Below, piece after piece: positions 42,819 to 55,029 of a stretch of 64,000 nt of DNA. Both the position numbers and the translations under genes were made by a program. The stretch comes from Arctopsyche grandis (lineage: Eukaryota > Arthropoda > Insecta > Trichoptera > Hydropsychidae): NCBI RefSeq assembly GCF_051622035.1, contig NC_135355.1:42201486-42265485 (forward strand), read 5' to 3'. Every line of letters begins with the position of its first letter. Positions within the stretch are counted from its first letter, which is position 1. Below the pieces are notes generated by a model. The model was not told the origin of the DNA. It saw nothing but the letters and a program-made list of their open reading frames with translations, and did no database searches.

Positions 42819-44428
42819 CTTTCCGATGTGAATAATGTTCGTATACTTCGAGGCAAAGAATGAACCGTACTGCAAAATTAAGCAATTTAAAGTCGAAATT
42901 GGTGGTCAAACCTGTATCAAATAGGGGAAATCAGGTACGAAAGTATCATGTCATATACATCATGTCAACACAGAAAGACAACGGTACTCCATCGCGAGCA
43001 AAGCGGTCATTTTAAAAGGATTTCAGCTTAGCTTAGCAGCTCCTCTCCTCCCGGAAGAGCTAATTTCTATAGTTCAAGCTCCACTGCAGAAGAGGCGAGA
43101 AACTGAGGGAAAAACCGCGCAAAATGGAAAAGTTTCAAGACGATTTGAAGACTATAGGAAATTTAGTTCAATCTTTTGCCAAAGCAAACTAATCTACTGA
43201 TCGTTTACGAATCGAGCGGGACGAGGTGAGATGCTAGATGCCACCAATCCTCTCCCCCGTGTTTGGTGCTATTTTTAAAAGCAAAAGCTTTAGTTTATTA
43301 AAATTCTCTTCGTCTAAATCACGAAATGAGGTGCAAAACTTCTCATTCTCTTCCCGAGTCCGAATATGTCACTTTTTATATTGTTTCAAGTGAATTATTT
43401 TTTCGTGATTTGAATCAAGATCATTTGATCACTTTATCGATTAGCTTCGCTCGCAGTGGAACTCCGTTTTTCAATAGACAACATTTCGGGGTATAAATCT
43501 AACTGTAAAATGTTATATTCTAGATAATCCGCCATTCCCTCAAACCAGACTTTTCAAAATGGGTATAATTTCTAAATTTCTTGTCAAACAGGCAAAGATG
43601 CGGCCGTCAAAGATGCGGCAAAGCCCCGGTCAAAGATGCGGCCCACGACTTCAATTACATAATAATATTAGAATTATACTCGAAACACCGTCATAAAGTC
43701 TCAGCTTCGCGACAAAAAACTTGAGCGATTTGCATTTTATAATGTGGAAAAATCAACAAAACTGGCTGATCTTCTTGTTAAGCGCCGAGAAAATAAAAAT
43801 GAAACCTCAACCAAAATTTCGTGTAAATTTTAAGTGATCATTTTTCTTTGCTTTGGGCTTGTGATTTTTAATTAAGTGATCAATGCTTCTTTCATCAGAT
43901 TTCGATATATACAATTGGATTTTAAATGAAAAATGTTACTTTTGTCCCGGGTTTCCCCCGCGATAAAATTTAATATATGTATAATTTCGAAAGAGATTTT
44001 GTAAGTGTTAACCAGAGTCGCACTGTCCATATGTGCGAATTGTGCAAATGACACGGCCGCCGAATTTCTTGACGGAGCCGTCTTCGGGTCCCCTTTTATT
44101 ATTACTAGATGTGAAACAAAAATCTAAAAGGCGAACGAACAATGGTAAAAATAACACTTTTTCCTAGATGTCTTGCCGGATGTTAACACGGCCGCCTTTT
44201 GTATCGTTTTGTATTTTGTACCGAGAGAAGATTTCCAAATGCAAACCCATACAACAAAGGTTGTGACCGTGAACAAGAAAATTGGCCATGTTCGGTGCAA
44301 TAAATTTTGTTTACGACGTACAATTCTTTGGATTAGTTCGAAGCTTACAATATTGGAACGCCACTTGGATTGACGTTTTGTTGGCGAAAGCGCACGTGCT
44401 GAGGACCCCTTCCATACAAATATAATAT
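42819..44428. other. Intergenic region upstream of LRR paralog 2
   Basis: Contains the paralog 2 promoter region. Further right are AT-rich DNA and a short direct repeat CAAAGATGCGGC (three copies at about 43592, 43609 and 43630). No gene recognised. Confidence 0.4.
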
Positions 44429-44699
44429 TGTTGCGTGAAGAGGGGGCTTCCAGGATCGGAGGGAAAGACGCAGTTGGGTTATAGAAGCGGTTTATTCGTC
44501 TGCTGTCGTCGGCGCTCCAGGTCGGAATGGTTTCCAATTCGAGAGCGCCCCCTATTTATACATATTTGGGCTCAACAACTATTGGTCGATGAGTCGGACG
44601 ATCCCATTGGCCGTTGCATACGGCTCGTAGAGGCCATTTTGGTGGGAACGGGAGATCAGGTGATCTGCACTAGTAAACTCACCTAATCTCTACGTTACA
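44429..44699 (-). mobile_element. Solo LTR, Gypsy-like, ATAT target duplication
   Basis: 271 bp; on the minus strand it starts TGTAACGTAGAG and ends CACGCAACA. ATAT lies on both sides (44425-44428 and 44700-44703). Minus-strand signals in LTR order: TATAAATAGGGGGCGC near 44555, then AATAAACCGC near 44490. Same TGTAACGT start as the solo LTRs at 9891 and 16954. Plus- and minus-strand open frames across it are incidental. Confidence 0.8.
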
Positions 44700-44939
44700 A
44701 TATCAACAAAGTTTATTACTCACAAATTTCTCCGAAAAGTATCACTCTTACGACTCAAAAGCTACGAAATTTTATTTTTTCAGTTCTCCTCGGTCTTTCC
44801 TCGATAGTTGTCGTAAGATCGTTTAAAGAATTTTATAAATTTATAACTCTGTTTTTACAATATTAACGAATTCTTGTTTTTTATTTATCATTAAAATTAA
44901 CGATTTAGCGGAAGACTTAACGTTTATCGGGCGCACAAT

Positions 44940-45330
44940 ATAAATTAACTAGTGTTGTGACCGTTGAAATTTCGACAGGTGGTTTCGGAAACAAATTGAT
45001 AAATGATTTAAAATGAAGTTACAATACGTGTAGTAATAATTATTCGGAATCGAAACTGAAACAGGAATCGGAAATCAGAACTGAAACGGGGATCGGAAAA
45101 CGGAACTGAAAAAGGAATTGGGATCTAGAACTGACAGAGAAATCCGGATCTAGCACTGAAAAAGGAATCAAAATCAAAATCGAAATCGATATATAATAAT
45201 AATTAATAATACATCCTGGCATATTAAAATTTGTTTTTTTGAAATCCCCATACTGGTTGACGCACAAAAATACGTATTACATATATCGCGTCTCATTTTG
45301 TATATATTACTAGTGTTGTGCCCGTTGAAA
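44940..45330. repeat. Dispersed repeat family B with minisatellite
   Basis: Bounded by ACTAGTGTTGTGACCGTTGA (44950) and ACTAGTGTTGTGCCCGTTGA (45310). Inside, 45047-45190 is a degenerate minisatellite of about 24 bp (CGGAAATCAGAACTGAAA-type units). The right part matches 10231-10665 in reverse complement. Confidence 0.6.
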
Positions 45331-46058
45331 TTTTCCATTCAAAACCCTTGTTAGAAGCTTCTCATCAAGTGGCATATCTGAGTGCTAAGAAAAAAGCCTC
45401 AACACGGCCGAGGAATTGGTAAAACAATGTGCATTAGTAATAATTGCTAAATTTCTATTAGGCTCTGAAGCACAAAAGGAAATTCAGCACATTTCGTCAT
45501 TGAAAGATGTAATGCAATCGCGCAATCAAGATCTTAATGATAATATTTTACTGTAAGTAAAATTTTACAGTCAGCTAATATTAATTACAGTGATAATATT
45601 CTACAGTCGACTTTTGATATTTATGCAATACATCAAGGAAAAAGAAGTTGAATGCGAATGAATAGAGTTAAAATAAATAAGAAAAATGTTTTAATGTGAA
45701 TTTAAAAAGTTAATTCACTTGTTTATTTTCATTCGATTTCAAAATGGATCACTTAAATTTCACAACAATTTGACTGCGAATTTTTAACGTTTCAATTCAT
45801 TATCAAATAAAATAAATCGGTACAATAAAGCCAAAATTAATTAAATAGTGAAAAACAAATTCATTTTTTAGTGTTAGTGAATTTGAATTTTAAAATCAAT
45901 TTGTATAATTTTAAGCGATATCGGAAATAAATATCAGTGTTTGTTTAATAATGTGCAACCTTTTTCAAATGTATATTGAAGAACATGATCGGCAAATGCT
46001 TTTAAGCTATTGCTATGGATACTACAACCAGCTGGTGAATATTAACATTATTTTATAC
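45331..46058. other. AT-rich spacer
   Basis: No gene or clear element seen. Confidence 0.35.
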
Positions 46059-47330
46059 TAGCTGTACTACCCGGCTTCGCTCGGTATTTGTTAAATAAAC
46101 ATTTTAAACAATAGTTTATTTGAATAGTTTTATTTTATATAAATTTATTTGAATACTGATATATTTTTTTTATTAAATTGATTGTCACGAACAAACAAAC
46201 ATATGTATATATGTAGTAAGTCTCTTATAAAAAATTACATGTAAACCCCCGGCGTCTGCGCCCCCTAGGGCTCCACCCCCGTCGTCTGCACCCCTAGGGT
46301 GCGGAGCCCTAGGGCTTTGCCGTCGGCACCTACGCCCCCGGGAACTTCGAATCCTTTGAATCGCAAAAAAGCGAATTATTTGTTCGATGACGTCACGGAT
46401 TTCTACGAACGAAGGATACATACATACATATATAAAGTCTCTTTCCAAATTATATATTAGATTGATGTGCAACTTCATTTAATAATACATGTATCATGTA
46501 TGCTAATTGTGCATTAAGCATTTTTAATTCATTTTTATATACAACCAGCCGAACCCGGCATGCGTTGCAATGCCACAATAACGCATGCAATTCCCGTTCC
46601 CATTTGTCGGAAAAACGCAAGCGGCGAACTTGACTTGAATTGACTAAAAAAAAAAAAAAAAAAAAGGCGACGAACACTTTTTCAATTATTCAATTTTTTG
46701 TTTATTTTACCCTAATAACTTAGGTTGCGAACTGATTTGAAATTATTTGCCATGCAATACCACTCGTTCCCGTTTTTCCCGTTTCCGTTCCAGTTTTTGG
46801 GGGATTTTTTTTACAGAAACCATCGCGGACGTGCACACAATAACTATTGTAAGTTTCATAACAATCGGTTGAATGGTATAGGAACGCATACGTGACAGAC
46901 AAACATTGATTTTTATTATATATTATACTAGTTGTTTTACCCGGCTTTGTAATATAAACGGGTATTTGTAAAATAAACAGCTTAAACATGGCGAATGTAA
47001 TAGTAAATATTTATTTTCTTTTTTATTAAATTTATTTGAATCGAAAAAAATATATATTGAATCGTCATAGAAACTGTTTTGTTTACGAAGTAACCAATCA
47101 AAGATACAAAATTACAAAGTCTCTTTCGAAATTATACATTAGATGTATAATATATTATACCAGAATCCGGCAGCCTCCCCAATTTATTTGAATCGACAAA
47201 AAAATATATCGAATCGTCATAGAAACTGACTTGCTTTCGATTCCCAACCAACAATACTTACATATAATATACATATACGTATATACAAAGTCTCTTTCGA
47301 AATTATATACAAATTAGATGCAAACAATTT
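46059..47330. repeat. Dispersed repeat family C cluster
   Basis: Several partial copies with the start ACTAGCTGTACTACCCGGCT / ACTAGTTGTTTTACCCGGCT (46059, 46928) and the end CAAAGTCTCTTTCGAAATTATA (about 46434, 47120, 47290). A reverse-oriented copy lies at 49105-49265. The 46540-46920 part carries AACCCGGCATGCGTTGCAAT and an ACAGACAAACATTGATTTTT tail. The termini resemble widespread insect non-autonomous retroelements or Helitrons; the class was not settled. Confidence 0.55.
46248..46345. repeat. GC-rich patch with CCCTAGGG palindromes
   Basis: About 100 bp with repeated CCCTAGGGCTCC / CCCTAGGGTGCGG / GCCCTAGGGCTTTGCC motifs embedded in repeat family C. The plus-strand GGCGTCTGCGCCCCC resembles the patch at 41568-41645. 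Confidence 0.55.
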
Positions 47331-49104
47331 AAATCGTCTTCCAAGCCCGCTGTAGCCTTAGTACTTACATAAATACATCATTTATCGGGCAAAAAGTTCA
47401 AACTTAAATTCATAGATTTTCCGGAAGTAGATCCTTTCCCTGTGCGTCTCATTTTTTTAATTTTTATTATTTAATTAACTCCTTCTTCTCAACAGTTTCT
47501 CAACAGATAGGGCTGAAAGTATTTTAGGTAATATAAATATAATACGTTAGTATTTTTCAAATATTTTTGCCTCGACCGGAAGTAGTACTTTCGCTCGAGA
47601 GAATCACAAGAGTTTTTCTCCGAAAGCAAATTGAAATGAAATCTCATATCTAATGAGTTTCAACTTAATATCAAGTAACATAATAAATTTAGCCAAGATC
47701 CGTAAACCGAATTTTTCTATTTTTTCGACCCTTAAAATATATTTGCTTTTCACAAAGAAAATTCCAAAAAATTTAATCGAAGCTTTTCAAAAATTATTTT
47801 GAACTTTAAAATGTTCGTAAATAAAGCCAAAGTAAACTATATTAAATAAAGTATTCTTGATCGTGCATTTTCAATAAGAAGAAATATAATATAATATTAG
47901 ATTATATATAAACAAAATCTTAATATTACACATAATTTGGTGAAAATACGTTTTTGTACCTACGTTATGTAATTATTCCATTTATTTCATTAGAATTTTA
48001 TTTCTCTCATAGATCAATATATGTACGTAATTACACTTACATATCTTTATATTTACACAACAGTATTTTACACAAAGAAAAAATATAGAAAGAGAAACAG
48101 CTTATCACTTCAATTTCGTGCAGCGTTTCAATGTTGCAAAATTTCATGACATGTTCAGCCGTATAAAACTAATTCACTCTACCGTGCGTAAAAACACGGG
48201 AACTTTCAGAAATTAAAAAATCGATTAAACAAAAGAAATACCAATTCTTTAAATGAAAATGCAAATAATTAAAATTTGTGTATGAAAAAATGTATTTAAA
48301 GACATACACCATTACATTTCAGAAGCGCTGGCATAAAGCCAATTCCAGAAATTCATAATATTCAAGAAATACTTTGATTGATTTGATTAAATTATTAAGA
48401 TAATATAAAAATAAAAAAGATGTAAATAATTGAGAAACGTTTCTTGAAATTGTTGACACTTACTGAAAAACTTGATGAATAGCTTAAAAATACGTCCAAT
48501 AGAATTATACCATAAAAATATTATTAAACAAAATAACAGTGAAAAAAAATTTTCACCGTTAGTCGAAAATCATTGAAAACGCAAAAAACAGTGTATTCAC
48601 CAAAAATTTTTATCGGAGAGTGTCTGGTGTTATTTGAAATTAATTATTTACGAGAAAAAATTAAACGCTTACTTTGCCGAAGAGAGCGTGAAAAACAATT
48701 CTACAGACTGTTTGAGAATAACTGGAATTTAATAAACGGATGGAAATCTGGAAAATCATTTGTATTTACGAAGCTACATTATTTGTAAACGAATTTTCGA
48801 ATAAAAACATATTAAAAAAAAAGTTTCAAAGTGTTGATAATTTCTCAAAAAAGTTGACAGTACTAGAAAATTTCACGATTCAATAAAAACCCGTTAATAA
48901 CCATGATATAGTAGAAGTAAAATGTAAAAATATTTGAGAACCGTTGGAATGTAGCAAATCGCAAAAACATATATGTACATACATATGTAGTTTACTAATT
49001 CACGCTGTTTCAATGAAATTGATCTTCATTTTAAAATAAAAATTATAATTATGAAAAGTTTGAGAGTCGTTGATTAAAATTATTTAGTAACTATCACTTA
49101 ATGA
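47331..49104. other. AT-rich, old repeat sequence
   Basis: No gene recognised. CCGGAAGTAG motifs occur near 47424 and 47578 with a GATCCGTAAACCGAATTTTT stretch near 47697, relating this area to the array at 53124-53890. A 71-codon open frame at 48573-48788 has no recognisable feature. Confidence 0.4.
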
Positions 49105-49265
49105 TTAATCTAATATATAATTTCAAAAGAGACTTTGTATGTAAGTATGTGTGTATCTTTGGTTGGGAACTTAAAACAGAACAAAGTTTCTATTTATTAT
49201 TAGATTCACCATTTTTAAGCTGTTTATATTACAAACACTGAGCGAAGCCGGGTGAAACAACTAGT
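49105..49265 (-). repeat. Repeat family C, reverse copy
   Basis: Reverse complement of the 46928-47150 type: TATAATTTCAAAAGAGACTTTG start and GAGCGAAGCCGGGTGAAACAACTAG end. Confidence 0.65.
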
Positions 49266-49760
49266 GGAAAATAACGGAAAAGTTGAGAATTCAATGAGAA
49301 GTATTATTTAATTGACGAAACGTGTGAAAAATATTTGACAGCCACTGGTTTGATTTTTAAGTGCAATTTTAATGTAAATGTAATACAGTCAATTTCGAAT
49401 TAAAGTTTTATTACAATATTTAAAAAAGAAAAATTATAAGAAATGAAATATAACATTTCTGGATTGAATTGAATTGAATTCATTTTTATATAAAATATAT
49501 GTACATGTGTATATGTTTTTAACTTTGGCCACTCTCTTATTTATCAGATCATTTAGATAATATTATTGTATTTATTTATGTAAATAAACGTTAAATATTC
49601 ACAGAAAAATAAAATATATTTTGAGTTGTTGCACATTAGGTGTTTATTCAAACATTTAGATACATTAAAAATTCTAATTTACAAAAATAATATACTTTAA
49701 ATACAATTAAAGATTATTTCATGTCACATTTATTTAATAATACAAAAAAACTGCAATCGA

Positions 49761-52115
49761 TCAAATAATCGAATCATATGGAATGACATGTGCAACCGCA
49801 TTAAATCTCGCTCTGCTAAGACTTGTTGAAGCTTTCCAAGATTTGCTCGTCTCGTCGTATTCCAAAACATCACTTAAATAACTATTTCCATCGAATCCAC
49901 CTGAAAATCAAAACAATAAATTAATTCTACATTTAACACCCATAAATTCAACCTAAGTTACAAAAAAACTCACCCATTTTAAGCAGTTTATTTTGGAAAC
50001 AGCAGAGACTGATTCCAAGTGCAGGTTTCGGTATTTTGGCGAATGCTGTCCACACATTTGCATTCGGATCGTAATGCTCCACACTGTCTAAATAAGTAGA
50101 AGTTTGATCGTCATATCCACCAGCGACGTAAAGTTTCCCCTTGAATGCGACGCTCTAAAATGGTGACGATCAAAATTAAGCTTATTTTATTTTGGAGAGT
50201 TGTAAATTATTTGCGAAAGTTGTGAATAAAACTAATTGATGTTCACCGAATGATATGATCTTCCCTGAATCATCTGAGCGCGGTAAGTCCAAGAATTGGT
50301 CTCCACTGAATACATCTGCACTTCATTCGTGGATATATCTTTTCCATTTTCTTTTGAACGCCCGCCCGTTACGTATATTTTATCGTCGATGACAGAAGCA
50401 CTATGACAATCGACAGGCACCAACAATGGAGCGACGTTCGTCTCCCAATCCCTAGTCTTGCTGCTCCACCTAATCGAAATCAATAATCGTCAACTTCTCT
50501 TTCAATCGATCTGATGAAATTATTGCAATTTAATCACCTTTCCACTGAAGATAAAATTGTTCCTGTCTGTTTTTCGACATCTGTTATTTCAAAACCACCA
50601 ATGGCGTAGACATCGGTGGACGAACCGCGACGAAGTGTCACTGCTGAGAAAGCATAACGAGCGTGATTTAACGGCTTCAATAGATGTTTCTGACCGCTTT
50701 TCAAATCAATGTATTCCACCTGAAAACAAATAAATTGGTTATATTCCGATTTCTCTAAGCAGGTACTTCGCAACACCGGAAAACGTTACTGAAGTCACTG
50801 ATTCTTTCGAAGAATTCTCTCCGCCGATGATAACGATCCAATCTTCCACGAGGACAGACGCAAATCGATGTTTGTTAATTCCAATGTTTTTGGATAGAGT
50901 CCAACTGTTATTAAGTCCGTCAAATATATCGATGGTGCTTGCCATCTGAAAACACGTTATGCAATAAAATAATCAATTTACAATCCAATCAAAATATATT
51001 TTACTTGCGATATAAAGCTCACGTCTAAATGATACCCCCCAACCAGTGCCATTTTTTCCCTTTTTATTTTTCTACGAGGGGTCTCCCTTTGGACGAAAGA
51101 TTTATCATTCTTGTCTTTAATTGCTTGTCTAAGAGTGGTCATATACTCTGCACACGCGTGACAGAACGTTAATATTTCGTCGATGAAAAACTGAAAATAT
51201 AACACATTATTCAAATGGATTTTTTTCAATAAACTGTACCATTCAATTAATCTCAACTACCTCCATCGACACCAAGGATAACCTCACGGATCTCATCAGC
51301 TGTGCCAATTCTTTTTTACGGTTCGCGTTATCATAAATTACCCACAATTTCACAGCATTAAATACGCTTTCTTCGGAAAGCACGTTCATATAATTCGATT
51401 TCAAGATTTCGTTCACGTTGGAGACCGGCAGATTGAGAAAATCTTTAGTTTTGTGCAGCTGAAACAGAAGTGGAATTGAAAAATATTTCAGTGACATATT
51501 TTTTTTATATAATCAACACTCACCGTCTCGAAATTTTCCAAAGTCAAATCCATTGCCTTCGTCTTCAATTCGGAATCTTCCGTTGATTTCAAAACTTTCA
51601 GACAATTAGAAAGATCGGCCGTGTAAAAGTATCGCGGTGGAATTTTCACTTCGAGTCGATTGGCTAGCTCCATTAATTTGTCGTAGTGACGTTCCTCTAT
51701 GCCTAAAATTATATTTCAATTATTAAATTTAATGACGAAAACACGCATTTTGAATTGATTATTTCAGATAATAATGAACTCGTACTTATTTCTCCAGTGT
51801 AACAATACTTCAGGATTGCATTGATAACGTCAGAGTCAAAAGGGGAAAATATCTCCTCCAATTGATCTTTGTTTGTCCAAAAGAATTCGCTGCACGCCGA
51901 TAACACGAACAAATGCACGTAGTATCTGCAATTACGAAAAATAATAGTTAGACTGAAAAAATAATTTGTATTTTTAGTATTTTTGGATTCGAATAAAGAT
52001 ACCTTAGACCTCGAACAATAAAAATGGTGTCGTATTTCTTCTCTTGTATCATGGCATCGTAAAAATACTCCAACCGCTTTGCAGCAAAATCTGACTTTGG
52101 CTTCACTACGAACAT
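49761..52115 (-). CDS. BTB-BACK-Kelch (KLHL-type) protein, 10 coding exons
   Basis: Probable substrate adaptor of a Cullin-3 ubiquitin ligase (family inference). Coding exons in phase: 52003-52115, 51786-51925, 51524-51696, 51261-51458, 51005-51190, 50790-50945, 50538-50719, 50247-50469, 49974-50154 and 49761-49900, giving 563 residues. Domains: BTB (about 12-100, EKKYDTIFIV, HLFVLSACSEFFW, ILKYCYTGEI); BACK (about 105-240, with NYMNVLSEESVFNAVKLWV); Kelch repeats from about 270 to the end (YAIGGFE, VTGGRSKENG, VAGGYDD, GGFDGNSYL). The start was set at the ATG at 52115 because the exon before it (ending 52211 with a good donor) has an in-frame stop and no usable ATG, so it is probably 5' UTR. 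The BTB start is slightly short compared with classic KLHL proteins. Which KLHL ortholog this is cannot be said. Confidence 0.93.
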
Positions 52116-52300
52116 CTTGTTGCTGATTTTCTCTAGATTGCTCCTGAAAAACAAGATGGAAAATTAGACAATATAACTATAAGTGCTGAGCATAATAAAG
52201 TTAGACTTACCAATTGGAAAGAACAGCAGCGAATGGTGTGGAGCACTGTCGTTCTGCCTTTTTATCACGATAGATAAGGATATCTCAACCCTGCTGTTGC
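52116..52300 (-). other. 5' untranslated exon of the Kelch gene
   Basis: The exon 52003-52143 begins at an acceptor (TTTTTCAG) and supplies 28 untranslated bases. An upstream exon ends at 52211 with the donor CAATTG/GTAAGT. Its 5' limit is not defined. Confidence 0.6.
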
Positions 52301-53120
52301 ATTGAAACGTACATACATATATTAATTATTTATTTAAATCAATTGCTTAAACGGATGTGATATAATACCACAGAAAACATGTTTTTACAATAATATGTTT
52401 ACAATAATAATGAAAAACCGCATGGAAATAACCACTCATCCGATATTAAAGTAATGGTCTTCTCACAGATGAAACACAATTTGGAATTAAAAATAAGATA
52501 ATCGATAATAGAATTAGACAAACTACTCAAACCCGCCCTGCATCTTTTGCACTCAAAATGAATAAAATTTTAAAAATGCAATTAATAAGAATTGATTAAT
52601 AACCGCAAAAATGTATTTTCTTCGAGATAATTTCAATATCAATGGAAAAACCACACAAAAAAAACAACTGGCTATTGAAAACAAAAACAGAATTGTTGAT
52701 ACTAGTTTTTTTTCTATGATATTATATCATATACTTAATGCATTGTTTTAATACTCGCTCATTTTATTTTCGTTTTTAAAAACACGAAAATTCGAATTCG
52801 AGATTTTGAATCGATCCATGGTTTTTGAATAATGTGTAGTTTTTGGATTAAATTGTCTCATAAGCCGCTCAACGGATTGGGATGAATCGTAAAAGTTATG
52901 TTATGATAAGTTGCATATACGCATATATGTAAATACTATGTAGAATAATATTGCGAAAATTCGAACTCGAGATTTTGGCTGATTCGAACTCGATCGAATC
53001 GATCACTGATCACGTTTTCATGATCTAGAAAAAATGTGTGTCTGTGTGTATTTTGGGGAAATTTCATATCTAGAAGTTTAAGCTAAATACCAAGTTATTT
53101 ATAAAATTTAGTAAGCATCC
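52301..53120. other. Upstream of the Kelch gene, AT-rich
   Basis: Promoter region of the Kelch gene must be here. A GAAAATTCGAACTCGAGATTTTG-like motif is repeated near 52788 and 52957. No gene. Confidence 0.4.
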
Positions 53121-53123
53121 GTC

Positions 53124-53890
53124 AACCGGAAGTGGCAGTTTACTCTTGTTCGATTTTTCTTCCACTATTTTTTTCGACCCCTTAAACATGTGTGATAGTC
53201 ACGAAAAAAATCAAGTATCATTCTTGTATCAATGTGATGAAAATAAAAAAAATGATTAAATTTTATAAACCGGAAGTGGGATTAAATTCTCTTAGAAAGG
53301 TTAAAAATGTTGTGCCCACTACTCTGTCCACACCCCTGAACTTATTAAGCTGAAAATTTATATTTCTATTCTTTATATACTAACTTGGTAAGAGCTAGTA
53401 GGGTTTTGGCCAGAATTCGTAAAACGGAAGTAGTTTTTTTTTAAAAAACAATATTTCATTATTTTTTCATTATTTTATTTTGACCTTTTAAATTATTTTA
53501 AGCTTCTTGATATATATTGTGTATAATAAAGATAGTGATTTTTAGTAAAAAAAAAAAAAATAATCACTTGATTTAATGAACCGGAAGTGGGTATTTTTTC
53601 CTCGTAGAAAGGTCAAAAATGTTGTGCCCACTACTCTGTCCACACCCCTAAACGTATTAAGTTGAAAATTTATATTTCTATTCTTTATGTACTAACTTAG
53701 AGCTGGTAGGGTTTTGGCCAGAATTCGTACACCGGAAGTAGTATTTTTTTTTAAACAATATTTCATTATTTTATTTTGACCTTTTAAATTATTTTTATTT
53801 TCTTGATATTCAATGAGTATAATACTGATAGTGATTTTTAGTAATAAAAAAAATTTGAACAAAATCTGACAACCGGAAGTAGAACTTTTG
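53124..53890 (+). repeat. Tandem array, ~150-bp period, CCGGAAGT in each unit
   Basis: Six CCGGAAGTGG/CCGGAAGTAG-type sites (one varied to ACGGAAGT) lie at about 53123, 53270, 53427, 53581, 53733 and 53873, spaced 140-157 bp. At a higher level, about 53265-53575 and 53578-53865 are direct copies of a 305-bp unit (shared TTGTGCCCACTACTCTGTCC, GGGTTTTGGCCAGAATTCGT). Confidence 0.75.
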
Positions 53891-53955
53891 TCTTGTGCAA
53901 GTTTCCATACATTTGCGGTCAATTTGTATGGAAAATGCTGTCATAGTTATTAGTA

Positions 53956-54095
53956 GAGCCCGGAATCTGACGAGGCTGTTTATTGTTCAAAGATTGTAAA
54001 TGCATTGTTAAAGGTTTGCCGAACCTTTTTTACAAAGCATTTACAACAATTGAACAATAGGCGGCACGTTTCCGGCCCCTTCAGATTCCGACCTC
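53956..54095. mobile_element. 140-bp MITE with 12-bp target duplication
   Basis: The terminal inverted repeats GAGCCCGGAATCTGA and TCAGATTCCGACCTC, with inner arms TGTTTATTGTTCAA / TTGAACAATAGGCGG, make an imperfect hairpin. The flanks TAGTTATTAGTA at 53944-53955 and 54096-54107 are identical. It is non-coding. A 9-12 bp duplication is compatible with Mutator-like elements, but the class is inferred only. Confidence 0.75.
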
Positions 54096-54107
54096 TAGTT
54101 ATTAGTA

Positions 54108-55020
54108 TTTCATAATCTGTCTGTACGGTTCAATATCGAATTTTGTTTTGTTACCTTCTTATATTACTCAAATACATAGATAAAGTCATGGGTTGGTCAC
54201 ACCCGAATTTTTTTTAAATATTATTGTGTAATAGGCAGTGGTGAAGTGCTAAAAAAAAAAATTCGGATGTGATCAAGGCCGTAGAGAAAATCCGAACCCC
54301 GGTGCAAATTTGAAAATCCGGGCCCCATCTACTTTTTTATTACTAAAAAAATTAATATTACTACAAAATATTATTTATTGAAACGCAGGTACATAGTAGG
54401 TAATAATGTATTGAATTTGGGATGATTTTTTTTCTGTGACAGCTTTTTAAAATGTCTCTATATACATTTGTACGTACCTTAGATTGATACATGTTCATTA
54501 TGGGTTAAAATAATCAACATAGAAAAAAGGTGAATAATAAAAATGAATTCGTAAACGACAAATATTATTAATTTAAAAACTAACTTTGATTTGAAATATT
54601 CTAAATCCAGTCTACCGTTCGCAATTATACAGCAAAATTTGAACGTGTTTGAATAACGTATTTTCCAAAAGTCGAAAGACAAACGGATACTTTTAACGAT
54701 TAAAATCAATCATTTATTATATGTAGTATATTTCTTTTGAATTATTCTAGGCATAATAGCACGTGCATCGCATTTTCAATTTGAAGTTAAATGTGATAGA
54801 TTTTATCTTTATTATCGATGTAAAAATGCACTAATCTCGTACTTTTAACTATCCGCTTGTTACCTGATTGAATTGGCCTATTGGCTATTTTAATAATATG
54901 TTTTGGATATTGTGACGAGGAAACTGACCATTCTGAACACCAAACGGATCTTTCCCTAAATTTTATTATGCCATAAAAAGTAGGTAAAATCCTTCACTCG
55001 AAAACAGTTATACCATTTTG
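54108..55020. other. AT-rich intergenic DNA
   Basis: No gene recognised. A short GC-richer patch near 54280-54330 (AATCCGAACCCCGG, AATCCGGGCCCC) looks like the eroded end of an unidentified element. Confidence 0.35.
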
Positions 55021-55029
55021 CTTAGGGCT

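Noticed and set aside
42819-42875. Upstream start for LRR paralog 2
   Set aside because: The paralog begins at MLKVxILF, which is the signal peptide; the extra 19 codons have no counterpart and would bury it.
44124-44537. Minus-strand 137-codon open frame
   Set aside because: Runs across the edge of the solo LTR at 44429-44699 without domain features.
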